56,416 nt of DNA, taken from the NCBI GenBank assembly GCA_035454885.1, contig DATIGE010000062.1, forward strand, positions 1 to 56,416, written 5' to 3'. The stretch comes from a bacterium. GTDB taxonomy: Bacteria; UBA10199; JACPAL01; GCA-016699445. The notes below the pieces were generated by a model, which was given only the letters and a program-made list of their open reading frames with translations, was not told the DNA's origin and did not search any database. Position numbers and translations under genes: made by a program. This document shows positions 1 to 7,871 of the stretch, piece after piece; the stretch's first letter is position 1; every line of letters starts with the position of its first letter.

Positions 1-177
1 CTCTGGTTCTTCGCGGTGGGCCTTTTGAGGCTCCTGGACGTCCCCGCCGACCTCGTCTACGGGACGCTCGCGGCCGGGGCTTCCCCCCTTTCGCGCGCCG
101 CCATCTTTCTCGCGCCGGTCTTCAATCTGGTCTCGGGGATCTTTCTTTGCCGGCCGATCTTTGCGGATCGGCATTGA
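1..177 (+). CDS. C-terminal end of a membrane protein (partial)
   Basis: An open frame enters from the left edge and ends at TGA 175-177. The 58 visible residues are mostly hydrophobic, with stretches such as LWFFAVGLLRLLDVP and AAIFLAPVFNLVSGIFL, and end in a short polar tail (CRPIFADRH). This looks like the last one or two membrane segments of an integral membrane protein. The start and most of the gene lie outside the window, so no family can be named. Coding is supported by the in-frame hydrophobic pattern and by the terminator-like hairpin that follows immediately. Confidence 0.55.
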   Translation, partial: LWFFAVGLLRLLDVPADLVYGTLAAGASPLSRAAIFLAPVFNLVSGIFLCRPIFADRH

Positions 178-183
178 GTCAAT

Positions 184-223
184 AAAAAAGCCGTCCCGGG
201 TTTTACCCCAAGGCGGCCTTTTC
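184..223. terminator. Probable bidirectional terminator hairpin
   Basis: An A-run and GCCGTCC pair imperfectly with GGCGGCC and a T-run, around an inner GGG-TTTTA-CCC hairpin. It lies between the convergent partial gene (stop 177) and the small minus-strand gene (stop 254). Read on the minus strand it ends in TTTTTTATT, a good intrinsic-terminator tail. Read on the plus strand the tail is the weaker TTTTCG. Confidence 0.5.
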
Positions 224-253
224 GTTCCCGCATCTTGTTACTCTTATGACGGC

Positions 254-484
254 TCAGGTCACAACGGTTCGTCGGCTTCCACTGCCGCCCAAGAGACTTG
301 TGAACTTCGCCGTGACCACGTGCTCGTCACCGGGCGGAACCGCCGTCGCTTCCTTGGTATCGGTCCGTGAGGCGACCCTTTCCGCGGGGCGTCCGGCGGG
401 GGCTTCGGTCTCCCGAATGATCGGATAGTTGTTGGCCTTAGCGAATGCCGCCGGCACCCTGAAAAGTCTCACATCACCCGCCAT
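254..484 (-). CDS. Small hypothetical protein (76 aa)
   Basis: The frame starts MAGDVRLFRVPAAFAK. The ATG at 484-482 is preceded by GGGAGAAGAAG, a good ribosome binding site; an upstream in-frame start would add 14 residues but has no better site. The product is basic, small and without membrane segments, with a Pro/Ala/Arg-rich middle. I recognise no family. It is followed by a terminator-like hairpin with a T-run in its own direction, which supports a real short transcript. Confidence 0.45.
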   Translation of the reverse strand: MAGDVRLFRVPAAFAKANNYPIIRETEAPAGRPAERVASRTDTKEATAVPPGDEHVVTAKFTSLLGGSGSRRTVVT

Positions 485-680
485 CTTCTTCTCCCTTTTT
501 CGCCCTCTGGAGACTATTATCGCCACCTGGGTCCCCCCAAGTTGCGGATTGCTACCCGCAAATTTTATGTTAATTTGGCCGTCATTGAAAGGCTAAACAC
601 CCGGCGGCCCCCTCTGTAAAGCAAAAACCATTGATTTTATTACATTTTTTAACGCAGCGTGTCTCATGCGGTGAGTCAAA

Positions 681-1382
681 ATGAAGGGTCTTTTTATCAC
701 CTTTGAGGGCATCGAAGGGTCCGGGAAAACCACCCAGATTCAGGCCTTGGCCCGCGCCTTGAGCGGATCGGCGGAGGTGGTCCTGACTCGGGAGCCGGGA
801 GGGACCCCCCTGGCGGACGCCATCCGGGAGACCCTCCTCGCTCAAAAGTCCGTGGGCATGGCGCCCGCCACCGAGCTCCTGCTCTACGAGCTCGCCCGGC
901 GTGACCATGTGGAGGAAGTCGTGCGCCCCGCCCTGAAGCGCGGGGCTGTGGTCCTCTGCGACCGGTTCACGGACGCCACGGTCGCCTACCAGGGCTACGC
1001 ACGGGGTCTGCCCCTGCGGAAGATCGAGTGGCTGAACCGGATCGCCACCGGCGGTCTCAGGCCCGACCGGACGTTTCTCTTCGACCTCCCCGTCGCGACG
1101 GGCCTCCGGAGGGCCGAGACGCGCAAGAAAAAGCTCGACAGATTCGACCGCGAGTCGCAAACCTTTCACGAAAAGGTGAGACGCGGCTATCTCGCGCTCG
1201 CCCGAAACGACAAGAAAAGGTTCCGGATCCTCCATGCCGACCGCCCCCGAGACATCATCTTCCGGGAAATTCATCGCGAGGTGGAGAAGCTCCTCCAAGC
1301 GCGCGCACGCCCTGCTGCTGGCCGGTCCCGAGGGGTCGGGCAAAAAGGCCGCGGCGGAGGCCGTCGCGCGCGACGTCCTTGA
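681..1382 (+). CDS. tmk: Thymidylate kinase
   Basis: Cytosolic dTMP kinase (dTMP + ATP to dTDP + ADP), needed for dTTP synthesis. Visible are the P-loop GIEGSGKTT (residues 10-18), the TREPGG motif (36-41), the CDRF-x4-AYQG substrate-binding stretch (about 95-107) and an Arg/Lys-rich lid (about 140-150). The family is usually 205-215 aa. Homology here should end near VEKLL (about residue 206), and the final 27 residues are Arg/Gly-rich because they read holB out of frame. ATG 681 has GGTGAG just upstream. It heads the tmk-holB-metG operon, a common bacterial order. Confidence 0.95.
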   Translation: MKGLFITFEGIEGSGKTTQIQALARALSGSAEVVLTREPGGTPLADAIRETLLAQKSVGMAPATELLLYELARRDHVEEVVRPALKRGAVVLCDRFTDATVAYQGYARGLPLRKIEWLNRIATGGLRPDRTFLFDLPVATGLRRAETRKKKLDRFDRESQTFHEKVRRGYLALARNDKKRFRILHADRPRDIIFREIHREVEKLLQARARPAAGRSRGVGQKGRGGGRRARRP

Positions 1383-2058
1383 GAGCGAAGCGGAAAACCA
1401 CCCCGACCTGATCCGCATCGCCCCGGAAAAAAACGCGATCAAGATCGAATCCGTGCGTGACCTCATCGGCCGCGTGGCGCTCAAGCCCGTCACGGCGGGA
1501 AAGATCGTCGTCATCGTGGAGGAGGCGGACGCGATGACGACCGGCGCCGCGAACGCCCTCCTCAAGACCCTGGAGGAACCTCCTCCGTACGTCCTGTTTC
1601 TCCTCCTCACCGAGCGTCCGGAGGAATTGCCCGCGACGATCCGCTCCCGTTGCCAGCGCGTGCGGTTTCAGATCCCCCCGCAGGCCTTGCGTGAACGGCT
1701 CGAGGCCCTCTACGCCTCGTTCGAAACGGATCTCACGCCGCTTTGGCCCGTGCCCCGCTCCCCGTTCGCAACGGCCTCGAAATTGACGGAGTCCCTGGCC
1801 GCTCAAGCCGACCGGCTCTATCCCCTCTTGGATCTTCTCCGTGCCCTCTGGCACGACGCCGCTGTCCTGGCGGCGGGAGACGTCCGCGCGTTGGTTGTTC
1901 CCGGAGCCCGAAGCCGATTGGAGACGCTCATCGCCCGTAAGAGCACGGACCGGCTTTTTGAGGAGATGGATCTCATTCTTGAGACCGAGCGGGCCTTGGA
2001 TGGAAACGTCAACAAGACGCTTGCCCTCGAACGCCTCTTCTATAAATTGATCGCCTGA
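1234..2058 (+). CDS. holB: DNA polymerase III delta' subunit (short form)
   Basis: Clamp-loader subunit of the AAA+ fold that helps load the sliding clamp during replication. Walker A-like GPEGSGKK is at residues 31-38, followed by HPDLIRI, the VIVEEADAMT...ALLKTLEEPP stretch and the SRC sensor (TIRSRCQ). The 24 residues before AHALLL match the N-terminal length of E. coli HolB, so ATG 1234 is reasonable although it lies 149 nt inside tmk. The four-Cys zinc module normally found between Walker A and HPD is absent, which helps explain the 274-aa length (usual 310-340). Its stop is 2 nt before metG. Confidence 0.85.
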   Translation: MPTAPETSSSGKFIARWRSSSKRAHALLLAGPEGSGKKAAAEAVARDVLESEAENHPDLIRIAPEKNAIKIESVRDLIGRVALKPVTAGKIVVIVEEADAMTTGAANALLKTLEEPPPYVLFLLLTERPEELPATIRSRCQRVRFQIPPQALRERLEALYASFETDLTPLWPVPRSPFATASKLTESLAAQADRLYPLLDLLRALWHDAAVLAAGDVRALVVPGARSRLETLIARKSTDRLFEEMDLILETERALDGNVNKTLALERLFYKLIA

Positions 2059-2060
2059 AC

Positions 2061-3995
2061 ATGCGCGGAAAATTCTACATCACGACGGCGATCGATTACG
2101 TGAACAGCCTGCCCCACCTGGGGACGGCCTACGAAAAGATCGCGGCCGATGCCATCGCGCGCTTCAAGCGGATGGAAGGCTACGACGTCCATTTTCAGAT
2201 GGGCAACGACGAGCACAGCGCCAACGTCAAGAAGGAGGCCGACAAGCGCGGGATCGACGCCAAGAAATATTGCGACGAGATGAGGGTCAAATTCGAGGCG
2301 ATCTGGAAGTCGCTGGAGATTTCCTATGACGACTTCATCCAGACCTCCGAGCCGCGGCACCACCGGGGCGTCACGGCCTTCATCGAGCTCGTCCGGAAGA
2401 ACAGCCCGAACGATCTCTTCGAAAAAGAATATGAGGGTTGGTACTGCGAATCGTGCGAGGCCTTCCAGACGGAGAAGGACCTGGTGGACGGCAAATGCCC
2501 CAACCACAAGACGACCCCGAAATGGCTCAAGGAGAGAAATTACTTCTTCCGTCTCTCGGCCTATCGGGAAAAACTTCTGAAACATTACAAGGACCATCCC
2601 GAGTTCATCCTGCCTGAAATCCGCAGGAACGAGGTGGTCCGTTTCGTCGAGACAGAGCTCCAGGACATCAGCGTCTCCCGCGCGAGTTTTCCCTGGGGCA
2701 TCCCGTTCCCGAACGATCCGACGCACGTCGTTTACGTCTGGTTCGACGCCCTGGTGAACTACCTGAGCGCCATCGGTTTCGGCGATCCGAAAAAAGGAGA
2801 CAGCCGGAGGCTGTGGCCGGCGGACCTTCACGTGGTCGGCAAGGACATTACGCGTTTTCACTGCGTGATCTGGCCGGCGATGCTGATGAGCGCGGGGCTC
2901 CCGATTCCCAAGACCGTCTTCGGGCACGGCTTCGTCTTTCTCAAGGGAGAGAAGATGAGCAAGAGCCTGGGGAACGTGCTCACGCCCCTCGACATCGTGC
3001 CCCGGTTCGGCGCGGACGCACTCCGCTACTATTTGCTGCGGGAGTCGAGCTTCGGTTCCGACGGCGATTTCACCTGGGACAATTTCATCAAGCGGTACAA
3101 CAGCGACCTGGCGAACGACGTCGGCAACCTTCTCAACCGGACGCTGGGGATGGCCAATCGGTATTTGAGCGGAGTGATCCGGCGCCCGACGGTCCCCGAA
3201 CAAGAGGAGGAAAAGCCTTTGCGCGAGGTCGTTGCGGGTGTTTTGAGCAAGGTGCGAACGGAAATGGATTATGCCGCCCAGGGCGACGTCGATTTTCACA
3301 CGGCCCTCGCCTCCGTTTGGGAAGTCATCGCCGCGGCGGACAAGTACATAGACACCTCGGCGCCCTGGAAACTCGCGAAGGACGGCAAGACCGCCGAAAT
3401 CGGCCGCGTGCTTTACAACGTCGCCGACACGCTGCGGAACGTCGCCCTTCTGATCAGCCCCTTCATCCCTGCGGCGGCCAGGAAGATTTGGGAACAGCTG
3501 GGGCTCACCCGCACGCTCGATTTCGAAAAGCAGACCTTTGAAAACGTCGCCTGGGGAAAGACCCCGGATACGAACGTCACGGAGGGGACGCCCATCTTCC
3601 CCCGCATCGAACCGCCCGAAACGAAAACAGGAGACAAGAAAATGGCAACCACCGCCGCACCCGCCGATGGCCTCTTGGACATCGCCGACTTCGCGAAGGT
3701 CGATCTCCGCGTCGCCGAGGTGAAGCAGGCCGAAAAGGTCGAAGGGGCCGACAAGCTCTTGAAGCTCCAAGTCGAGATCGGCGGTGTGCCCCGGCAGATC
3801 GTCGCGGGCATCGCGCAGCACTACACGCCCGAAGAGATCGTGGGCAAAAAAGTGGTGGTCGTGGCCAATTTGAAGCCCGCCAAGATCCGCGGCGTGGAAT
3901 CGAACGGCATGCTCCTCGCCGCCAGCGACGAGAACGGGCTCTCCGTGGTGACCCTCGACCGCCTGGGCCTCGCCAGCGGCGCCAAGGTGAAGTAA
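2061..3995 (+). CDS. metG: Methionyl-tRNA synthetase with C-terminal tRNA-binding domain
   Basis: Class I aminoacyl-tRNA synthetase that charges tRNA-Met, including the initiator. The HIGH-type motif appears as HLGT (residues 19-22) and KMSKS is at 298-302. A zinc knuckle of the C-x2-C...C-x2-H type is present (CESC...CPNH, about 128-150). An anticodon-binding domain follows. The last ~105 residues form an EMAP/Arc1p-type OB fold (DFAKVDLRVAEV...KIRGVESNGMLLA), typical of dimeric bacterial MetRS. The length of 644 aa is normal. ATG 2061 follows the holB stop directly, implying cotranscription and translational coupling. Confidence 0.97.
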   Translation: MRGKFYITTAIDYVNSLPHLGTAYEKIAADAIARFKRMEGYDVHFQMGNDEHSANVKKEADKRGIDAKKYCDEMRVKFEAIWKSLEISYDDFIQTSEPRHHRGVTAFIELVRKNSPNDLFEKEYEGWYCESCEAFQTEKDLVDGKCPNHKTTPKWLKERNYFFRLSAYREKLLKHYKDHPEFILPEIRRNEVVRFVETELQDISVSRASFPWGIPFPNDPTHVVYVWFDALVNYLSAIGFGDPKKGDSRRLWPADLHVVGKDITRFHCVIWPAMLMSAGLPIPKTVFGHGFVFLKGEKMSKSLGNVLTPLDIVPRFGADALRYYLLRESSFGSDGDFTWDNFIKRYNSDLANDVGNLLNRTLGMANRYLSGVIRRPTVPEQEEEKPLREVVAGVLSKVRTEMDYAAQGDVDFHTALASVWEVIAAADKYIDTSAPWKLAKDGKTAEIGRVLYNVADTLRNVALLISPFIPAAARKIWEQLGLTRTLDFEKQTFENVAWGKTPDTNVTEGTPIFPRIEPPETKTGDKKMATTAAPADGLLDIADFAKVDLRVAEVKQAEKVEGADKLLKLQVEIGGVPRQIVAGIAQHYTPEEIVGKKVVVVANLKPAKIRGVESNGMLLAASDENGLSVVTLDRLGLASGAKVK

Positions 3996-4036
3996 AAGGC
4001 CGCAACCGCCCCCAAAGACCGCCGAAAGGCTCCCCC

Positions 4037-5752
4037 ATGCCGGCGACCCCCTTCGTCCATCTCCAATCCTTTTTGACCGAAGTCTCCCGCCTCCCGGCGC
4101 CCGATCAGATCTCCCTGGTGCAGAGCGCCAATCTGGCCCTCGAGGGGCGGGGTCCCCAGGAAGACCTGCTGGCCCTGCGGGACGCGGCCCAGTCCGTCCT
4201 CCGGAAAATTTCGGGTGATACCGCCCTCCCTCCCCAATCCATCCTGTGGACCCGCTGGTCCGAAAGCGGCCAGGACACCGGCGTCGGCCTCTTGTGCACC
4301 ACGCCCCACGGCCGCCTCGTCCTCCTGCCGGAGGGTTTCGACGCCGACCGCCTTTCTTTCGACCAACCCGTCGATGATCCGATCACGCTGGGGGCCCTGG
4401 CGGCCCTGTGTCCGGAGCACGCCTCCCTCTTCCCGCCGTCCCCCGCGCGCAACGAACGACGGTCCCTCCGCAATGCGGCCGGAAGGGAGGCGGGATGGGA
4501 CCACGTCGTCTGCGGCGGCGCCGAGGGTACGGTGAGCGACGCCGCCTCCATGCTCTCCGGCGTGACCTCCCTCGGGGACGGGGTCAACCAGGAGGATGGC
4601 CTGTATTTGGCCCGCTTCCGGACAGGCGACGGACGCACCGTCCGCATCCTGGCGGGCGCCGATGGGCTGGGCGGAGCCGCGCTGGGAGAAGAGGCGTCGA
4701 AGGCGGCCCTTTTGGGCGTCCAAGCCGGTGTCATCCGGGCCCTCGCGGAGAACAGGATCCCGCTGGCCGGGGACCTTTTCGAAGACGCGCGCACAGCCCT
4801 GGTCGATCGCGTCAACGCCCTTGAATCGGCGCGTGAACGGCCGTTCCAGAAAAATGCGGAGCCCAATACGGTCATCGCGATCGCCGTCTTGGTCGACGAC
4901 CTGGCGACCGTCGCGACGGCCGGGGATTTTCTCGTCACCTACAGCTTCAGGGACGAAAGCGGCAATGTCGTCACCGCCGGCTGCTCGGAGGTGGACGCCT
5001 ACAGCGACCACGGCGTCTACTCGACCCTCCTGGAAGGGCCGGTGCGTCTCTGCCAGGTCCGCATGAGGCCGGGAAGCTGGCTCTGCCTGGGGAGCGACGG
5101 GCTTTTCGGAAGCCTCATGCAAGGCTTTAAGACGCGTTTTTCCTCGTTCCTGCGCTACGAAGGCGGCACGCCCCGTCCCGAGCAAAGGCTGCTGCACAAC
5201 CTGAATCACATCCTCCGCCACACGCCGCCCGCCGGCGTCGCTCAGGCGCTCTTTGATAGCTCGATGGGGAGAAGTGAAATCCCCGGCCTCGGCCCGATCA
5301 CCTGCGAATTTGATAACAAGACCGCCCTGGCCTCTCATTGGGGAGAGGACATTTCCCGCGATCCCTTCCTGGCGCCGGGACACTACGCCGACCTGAACCG
5401 CGTTTTCCCCGGGGACCAATACGTCTACGACTCACGGATCTTCCGCGTCCAGATGACGCCCGCGCTCTCCGAGATCTCCATCGGTCGCAGCCCTCACCCC
5501 GGCGGTCTCCCGATGATGGTCCTCCCGGACGAAAAGCTGGAACCCCTCCACGCCCGCATCGTGAGGGAAGGCGGCAACCCGGAAGTCCTCTTCTTCGTGG
5601 AGAAACTCGTCGGCCGCGGCCGCATCGTCCTCTTCGACAAGCACGACAACAAAATCGCCGCGATCCTTCGCAAGGGCTCGCGCCATCCGGTCCGGCCCGG
5701 CGATCTGATCCGTCTCACGCACAAGACCTTTTTGCGCTTCAATGGGATCTGA
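4037..5752 (+). CDS. PP2C-type protein phosphatase fused to a C-terminal FHA domain
   Basis: The ~150-residue N-terminal region is unrecognised. The PP2C core follows: NQED near residue 186, ADGLGG near 208, AGDFLVTY, SDGLFG near 353 and DNKT near 425. All four metal-binding Asp positions of the PPM family appear kept, so it is probably an active Ser/Thr phosphatase. From about 478 an FHA-like fold is visible: IGRSPHPGG, LEPLHARIV, then RPGDLIRLTHKTFLRF. FHA domains bind phosphothreonine. AAAGG lies 8 nt before the ATG. It follows metG by 41 nt. No kinase gene is adjacent, so its substrate is unknown; a role in Ser/Thr phosphorylation signalling is inferred. Confidence 0.8.
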   Translation: MPATPFVHLQSFLTEVSRLPAPDQISLVQSANLALEGRGPQEDLLALRDAAQSVLRKISGDTALPPQSILWTRWSESGQDTGVGLLCTTPHGRLVLLPEGFDADRLSFDQPVDDPITLGALAALCPEHASLFPPSPARNERRSLRNAAGREAGWDHVVCGGAEGTVSDAASMLSGVTSLGDGVNQEDGLYLARFRTGDGRTVRILAGADGLGGAALGEEASKAALLGVQAGVIRALAENRIPLAGDLFEDARTALVDRVNALESARERPFQKNAEPNTVIAIAVLVDDLATVATAGDFLVTYSFRDESGNVVTAGCSEVDAYSDHGVYSTLLEGPVRLCQVRMRPGSWLCLGSDGLFGSLMQGFKTRFSSFLRYEGGTPRPEQRLLHNLNHILRHTPPAGVAQALFDSSMGRSEIPGLGPITCEFDNKTALASHWGEDISRDPFLAPGHYADLNRVFPGDQYVYDSRIFRVQMTPALSEISIGRSPHPGGLPMMVLPDEKLEPLHARIVREGGNPEVLFFVEKLVGRGRIVLFDKHDNKIAAILRKGSRHPVRPGDLIRLTHKTFLRFNGI

Positions 5753-6388
5753 CTAGCGCCTTCCGCCCCCGCCGCGGCCGAAGCCGTATTTGTGGACCGG
5801 CGCCCCGCCGGTCGAGTCGACGACCTCGATCATGCGACCCGTCTGCTCCTCCCACTTGCGGAGGGCCTTTTCCAGAATGGGCTGGTTCATCGACCAGAGC
5901 TCCATGTGCTCGCCGGCGAGCACCGTGCTGGAGAAGAGGGTGTAGCCGATGGAGAAGTTCTGAAACCCCGTCTCGTCCGGGCCTCCCCAGCAGATGAACG
6001 AGGTCGGCTCCTGGATTTGAAGCCGGATGGGATGCTCGGGGTCGTGAGAGGTGCGGAGGAAGCCGATGATGTTGAGGTTCAACCGCGCCGTCCACATGGG
6101 CTCCTTCAGCTTCTTCATGATGAGCATGAGCTCGTCCAGGAACGTCATCTGGTCGAGGCCCTTCTTCTCGATCCGCTGGGTCGCGTTGTAGGTGATGACC
6201 TCCAGGGAATCCGGAAGAACGAGGCCGAAGAAGGCGCGGAGAAAGTTGAAGATCTGCTCGAAGAACCAGACGTTGGTCTCTTCGGGCCGCATGCGGGTGA
6301 AGTCGATGTTGGAATGGAAGCCCCACGTCCCGAGCACGTGCCCGCGGTCGCGGCTGTCGGACATGAAATCGTCGAATCCCTTGAGCAT
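5753..6388 (-). CDS. Conserved-looking hypothetical protein (211 aa)
   Basis: A soluble, mixed-composition protein with a C-terminal Gly/Arg tail (YGFGRGGGGRR). It contains segments such as VLGTWGFHSNIDFTRMRPEETNVWFFEQIFNFLRAFFG, and I do not recognise the family. The start at 6388 lies 6 nt after the tRNA-Arg gene on the same strand, so a ribosome binding site would have to fall within the tRNA. The internal ATG at 6364 (MSDSRDRGHVLG) has a weak GGGA about 12 nt upstream and may be the true start. Its stop abuts the stop of the convergent PP2C-FHA gene. Confidence 0.6.
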   Translation of the reverse strand: MLKGFDDFMSDSRDRGHVLGTWGFHSNIDFTRMRPEETNVWFFEQIFNFLRAFFGLVLPDSLEVITYNATQRIEKKGLDQMTFLDELMLIMKKLKEPMWTARLNLNIIGFLRTSHDPEHPIRLQIQEPTSFICWGGPDETGFQNFSIGYTLFSSTVLAGEHMELWSMNQPILEKALRKWEEQTGRMIEVVDSTGGAPVHKYGFGRGGGGRR

Positions 6389-6394
6389 GAAGTG

Positions 6395-6468
6395 TGCGCC
6401 TGGCAGGATTCGAACCTGCGACCCTCAGATTCGTAGTCTGATGCTCTAATCCACTGAGCTACAGGCGC
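6395..6468 (-). tRNA. tRNA-Arg (anticodon ACG)
   Basis: The minus strand folds as a complete cloverleaf. The acceptor stem is GCGCCTG/CAGGCGC, the D arm GCTC...GAGC, the anticodon stem TCAGA/TCTGA with loop CTACGAA (anticodon ACG), and the T arm GCAGG-TTCGAAT-CCTGC. The discriminator base is A and CCA is not encoded. A34 would be deaminated to inosine to read CGU/CGC/CGA. The body is 73 nt plus the discriminator. Arginine isoacceptor identity follows from the anticodon. Confidence 0.97.
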
Positions 6469-6553
6469 TTGTTAAGCAGCGGCCGTGAGGTGTGCGGCCG
6501 CTGCTGTTACAAGCGCCCGTCCCAAAAGGCAACGCCTTTTGGGGCAGGCGCTT
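6463..6553. repeat. Palindrome cluster abutting tRNA-Arg
   Basis: Three nested or adjacent inverted repeats occupy the gap upstream of the tRNA. GGCGCTTGT (6464-6472) pairs with ACAAGCGCC (6509-6517). An 11-bp stem, AGCAGCGGCCG with CGGCCGCTGCT, spans 6475-6505. A long stem at 6511-6553 pairs AAGCGCC plus CCCAAAAGGC with GCCTTTTGGG plus GGCGCTT around the loop AAC. The motif GGCGCTT (or its complement) thus occurs three times, once inside the tRNA end. It could be a terminator, a REP-like element or the remnant of an insertion at the tRNA. Confidence 0.65.
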
Positions 6554-6588
6554 TCTTACAAAGTATCCACGCCGAAAAGGGAGGTCAA

Positions 6589-7146
6589 TCACCGTTTTGC
6601 CACCCGCAGCGCCTCCCAAAGCTCTTTCTCCAATCTCAAAGCGCCGGAGGCCATGGCGTAGCGCCGCGCCAAGTCCAAGAGATCGATCAACGACTCGTCT
6701 TCGACGAAGTGCCGGAATTCGTAGGCGACGTCGCGGGGACCGCCCGCCGGGCGGTACCCTTGCTGGAACAAGAGAGGCTGAAGTTCGATGGCGAAGCCGA
6801 CAAACCGGTCGGTGAGCCCGCGCTCCTCGAGGGCGGCCATGGCCGAGTCATGACATCGCGCGAAGCGGTGGCCGGCCGCTTCGAATCGCCTCTGAATGGC
6901 GTCATCGGCAACGCGCTCATCGCGGAGGCGTGTTAACCCCCTTACGACGCCCCGATAGTCCTCCAACTTGACGGGCCGACCGCGCAGGAGCCGGTCCAAG
7001 GTGGCCAGGTCACGTTCGAGCACCCCCTCGCGGTGCAGGGAGGAGAAAAAACCGCTCTCCTGGCCGGCTTGATAAGAGACGCCGAATCCACCGCAAAGAT
7101 TGGCCACGTGGCTGAACAGGATGTTTTGGGAAACCGAGACGTTCAT
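6589..7146 (-). CDS. Hypothetical protein (185 aa)
   Basis: The ATG at 7146-7144 (MNVSVSQNILFSH) follows GGGAGGG with 7-nt spacing, a strong site; an upstream in-frame start lacks this. The product is mainly helical by composition, with no signal peptide or membrane segment. It has segments such as LERDLATLDRLLRGRPVKLEDYRGVV and ESLIDLLDLARRYAMASGALRLEKELWEALRVAKR. I recognise no family. It is the last gene of a minus-strand set ahead of the palindrome cluster. Confidence 0.6.
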   Translation of the reverse strand: MNVSVSQNILFSHVANLCGGFGVSYQAGQESGFFSSLHREGVLERDLATLDRLLRGRPVKLEDYRGVVRGLTRLRDERVADDAIQRRFEAAGHRFARCHDSAMAALEERGLTDRFVGFAIELQPLLFQQGYRPAGGPRDVAYEFRHFVEDESLIDLLDLARRYAMASGALRLEKELWEALRVAKR

Positions 7147-7217
7147 GAATGGCCCTCCCGTCATTAGGAACCGCACTTATCGGATTCGGAGCTGAAAGGT
7201 TTCGTCCGGATTGGCGA

Positions 7218-7622
7218 TCAACCGGCGGGGCCCTGGCGGTAGGTGACGCTCACCTCGGTCCCTCCTCCCGGCAGGCGTTTTTCCTTCATGTTGTATTTCT
7301 TCGGGAAGAAGCTGGAGAGCTTGTCGATGAGGCTCACCGCCTCGCCGGCGTAGGTGACGTTCAGGGTGATGAGCCCCGGGGCCTCGGAGACCAAATTCAC
7401 CTTGGAAACGCCCTCCGACTTGAGGAGTCCGGCGCGGAGTTCCTGGAAATCCTGAAAGGACGTGATGCCGGACAGGGTGACGGCCAAATCGACGGTCACC
7501 TCGCGATGGGTTTCCTCCAAGCCGGCTTGGGCCGCGGCCGACGCGCCTGCCAGAAGGAATCCAACCAGACTAACGGCGAACGATCCTAAAATGATCGATC
7601 CTTTCGATCTCCAGAAGGACAT
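7218..7622 (-). CDS. Exported hypothetical protein (134 aa)
   Basis: The ATG at 7622-7620 has GGAG 6 nt upstream. It opens with a convincing Sec signal peptide: MSFWRSKG, a hydrophobic core (SIILGSFAVSLVGFLLAG) and an ASAAAQA cleavage region. The mature part of about 100 residues is a compact alpha/beta-looking domain (EVTVDLAVTLSGITSFQDFQEL...VSKVNLVSEAPGLITLNVTYAG), possibly periplasmic. I do not recognise the family. Its first 53 nt overlap the end of the upstream 65-aa gene in another frame, suggesting coupled translation. Confidence 0.65.
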   Translation of the reverse strand: MSFWRSKGSIILGSFAVSLVGFLLAGASAAAQAGLEETHREVTVDLAVTLSGITSFQDFQELRAGLLKSEGVSKVNLVSEAPGLITLNVTYAGEAVSLIDKLSSFFPKKYNMKEKRLPGGGTEVSVTYRQGPAG

Positions 7623-7767
7623 AATCGTCTCCATCCTCGACGCGGACCAGGCCCGATCGGACATCCACCTTGGTGAGTTTTCCCACGTAGGAGATGCCGA
7701 AGGCGTGGATTTCGACCTTCTTTCCGACCGCCGTCTTGAGCTTGGATGCGGATACTTCATCTTGCAT
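7570..7767 (-). CDS. Small protein, possibly SH3/Sm-like beta barrel (65 aa)
   Basis: The sequence runs MQDEVSASKLKTAVGKKVEIH, then alternating hydrophobic beta-strand-like stretches (VGKLTKVDVRSGLVRVEDG, DYVLLEIERIDHFRIVRR). This spacing resembles small Sm/SH3-like barrels, but that is inference from pattern only. No clear ribosome binding site precedes the ATG at 7767. It overlaps the start of the exported-protein gene by 53 nt, and both frames look like genuine protein. It is divergent from the first nuo operon. Confidence 0.55.
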   Translation of the reverse strand: MQDEVSASKLKTAVGKKVEIHAFGISYVGKLTKVDVRSGLVRVEDGDDYVLLEIERIDHFRIVRR

Positions 7768-7819
7768 GATTTCGCACGCCGTATTTCATTCGACACGCCG
7801 AGTCAAACGGGTTTTCTCC

Positions 7820-7849
7820 TTGACAGCTATGCGCCGTTTTGAACATAGT
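7820..7849 (+). promoter_or_regulatory. Sigma70-like promoter of nuo operon 1
   Basis: A perfect TTGACA (7820-7825), an 18-bp spacer and CATAGT (7844-7849; 4 of 6 consensus). The predicted start of transcription near 7856 leaves a leader of about 16 nt with GAGGGA before the nuoA ATG at 7872. A closely similar element precedes nuoB of the second set. Confidence 0.6.
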
Positions 7850-7871
7850 CGCCGCGATTTGAGGGACAAAA

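Noticed and set aside
2040-5419. Long minus-strand frames opposite metG and the PP2C-FHA gene
   Set aside because: They are antisense shadows produced by the third-position GC bias of the real genes; they lack ribosome sites and family motifs.
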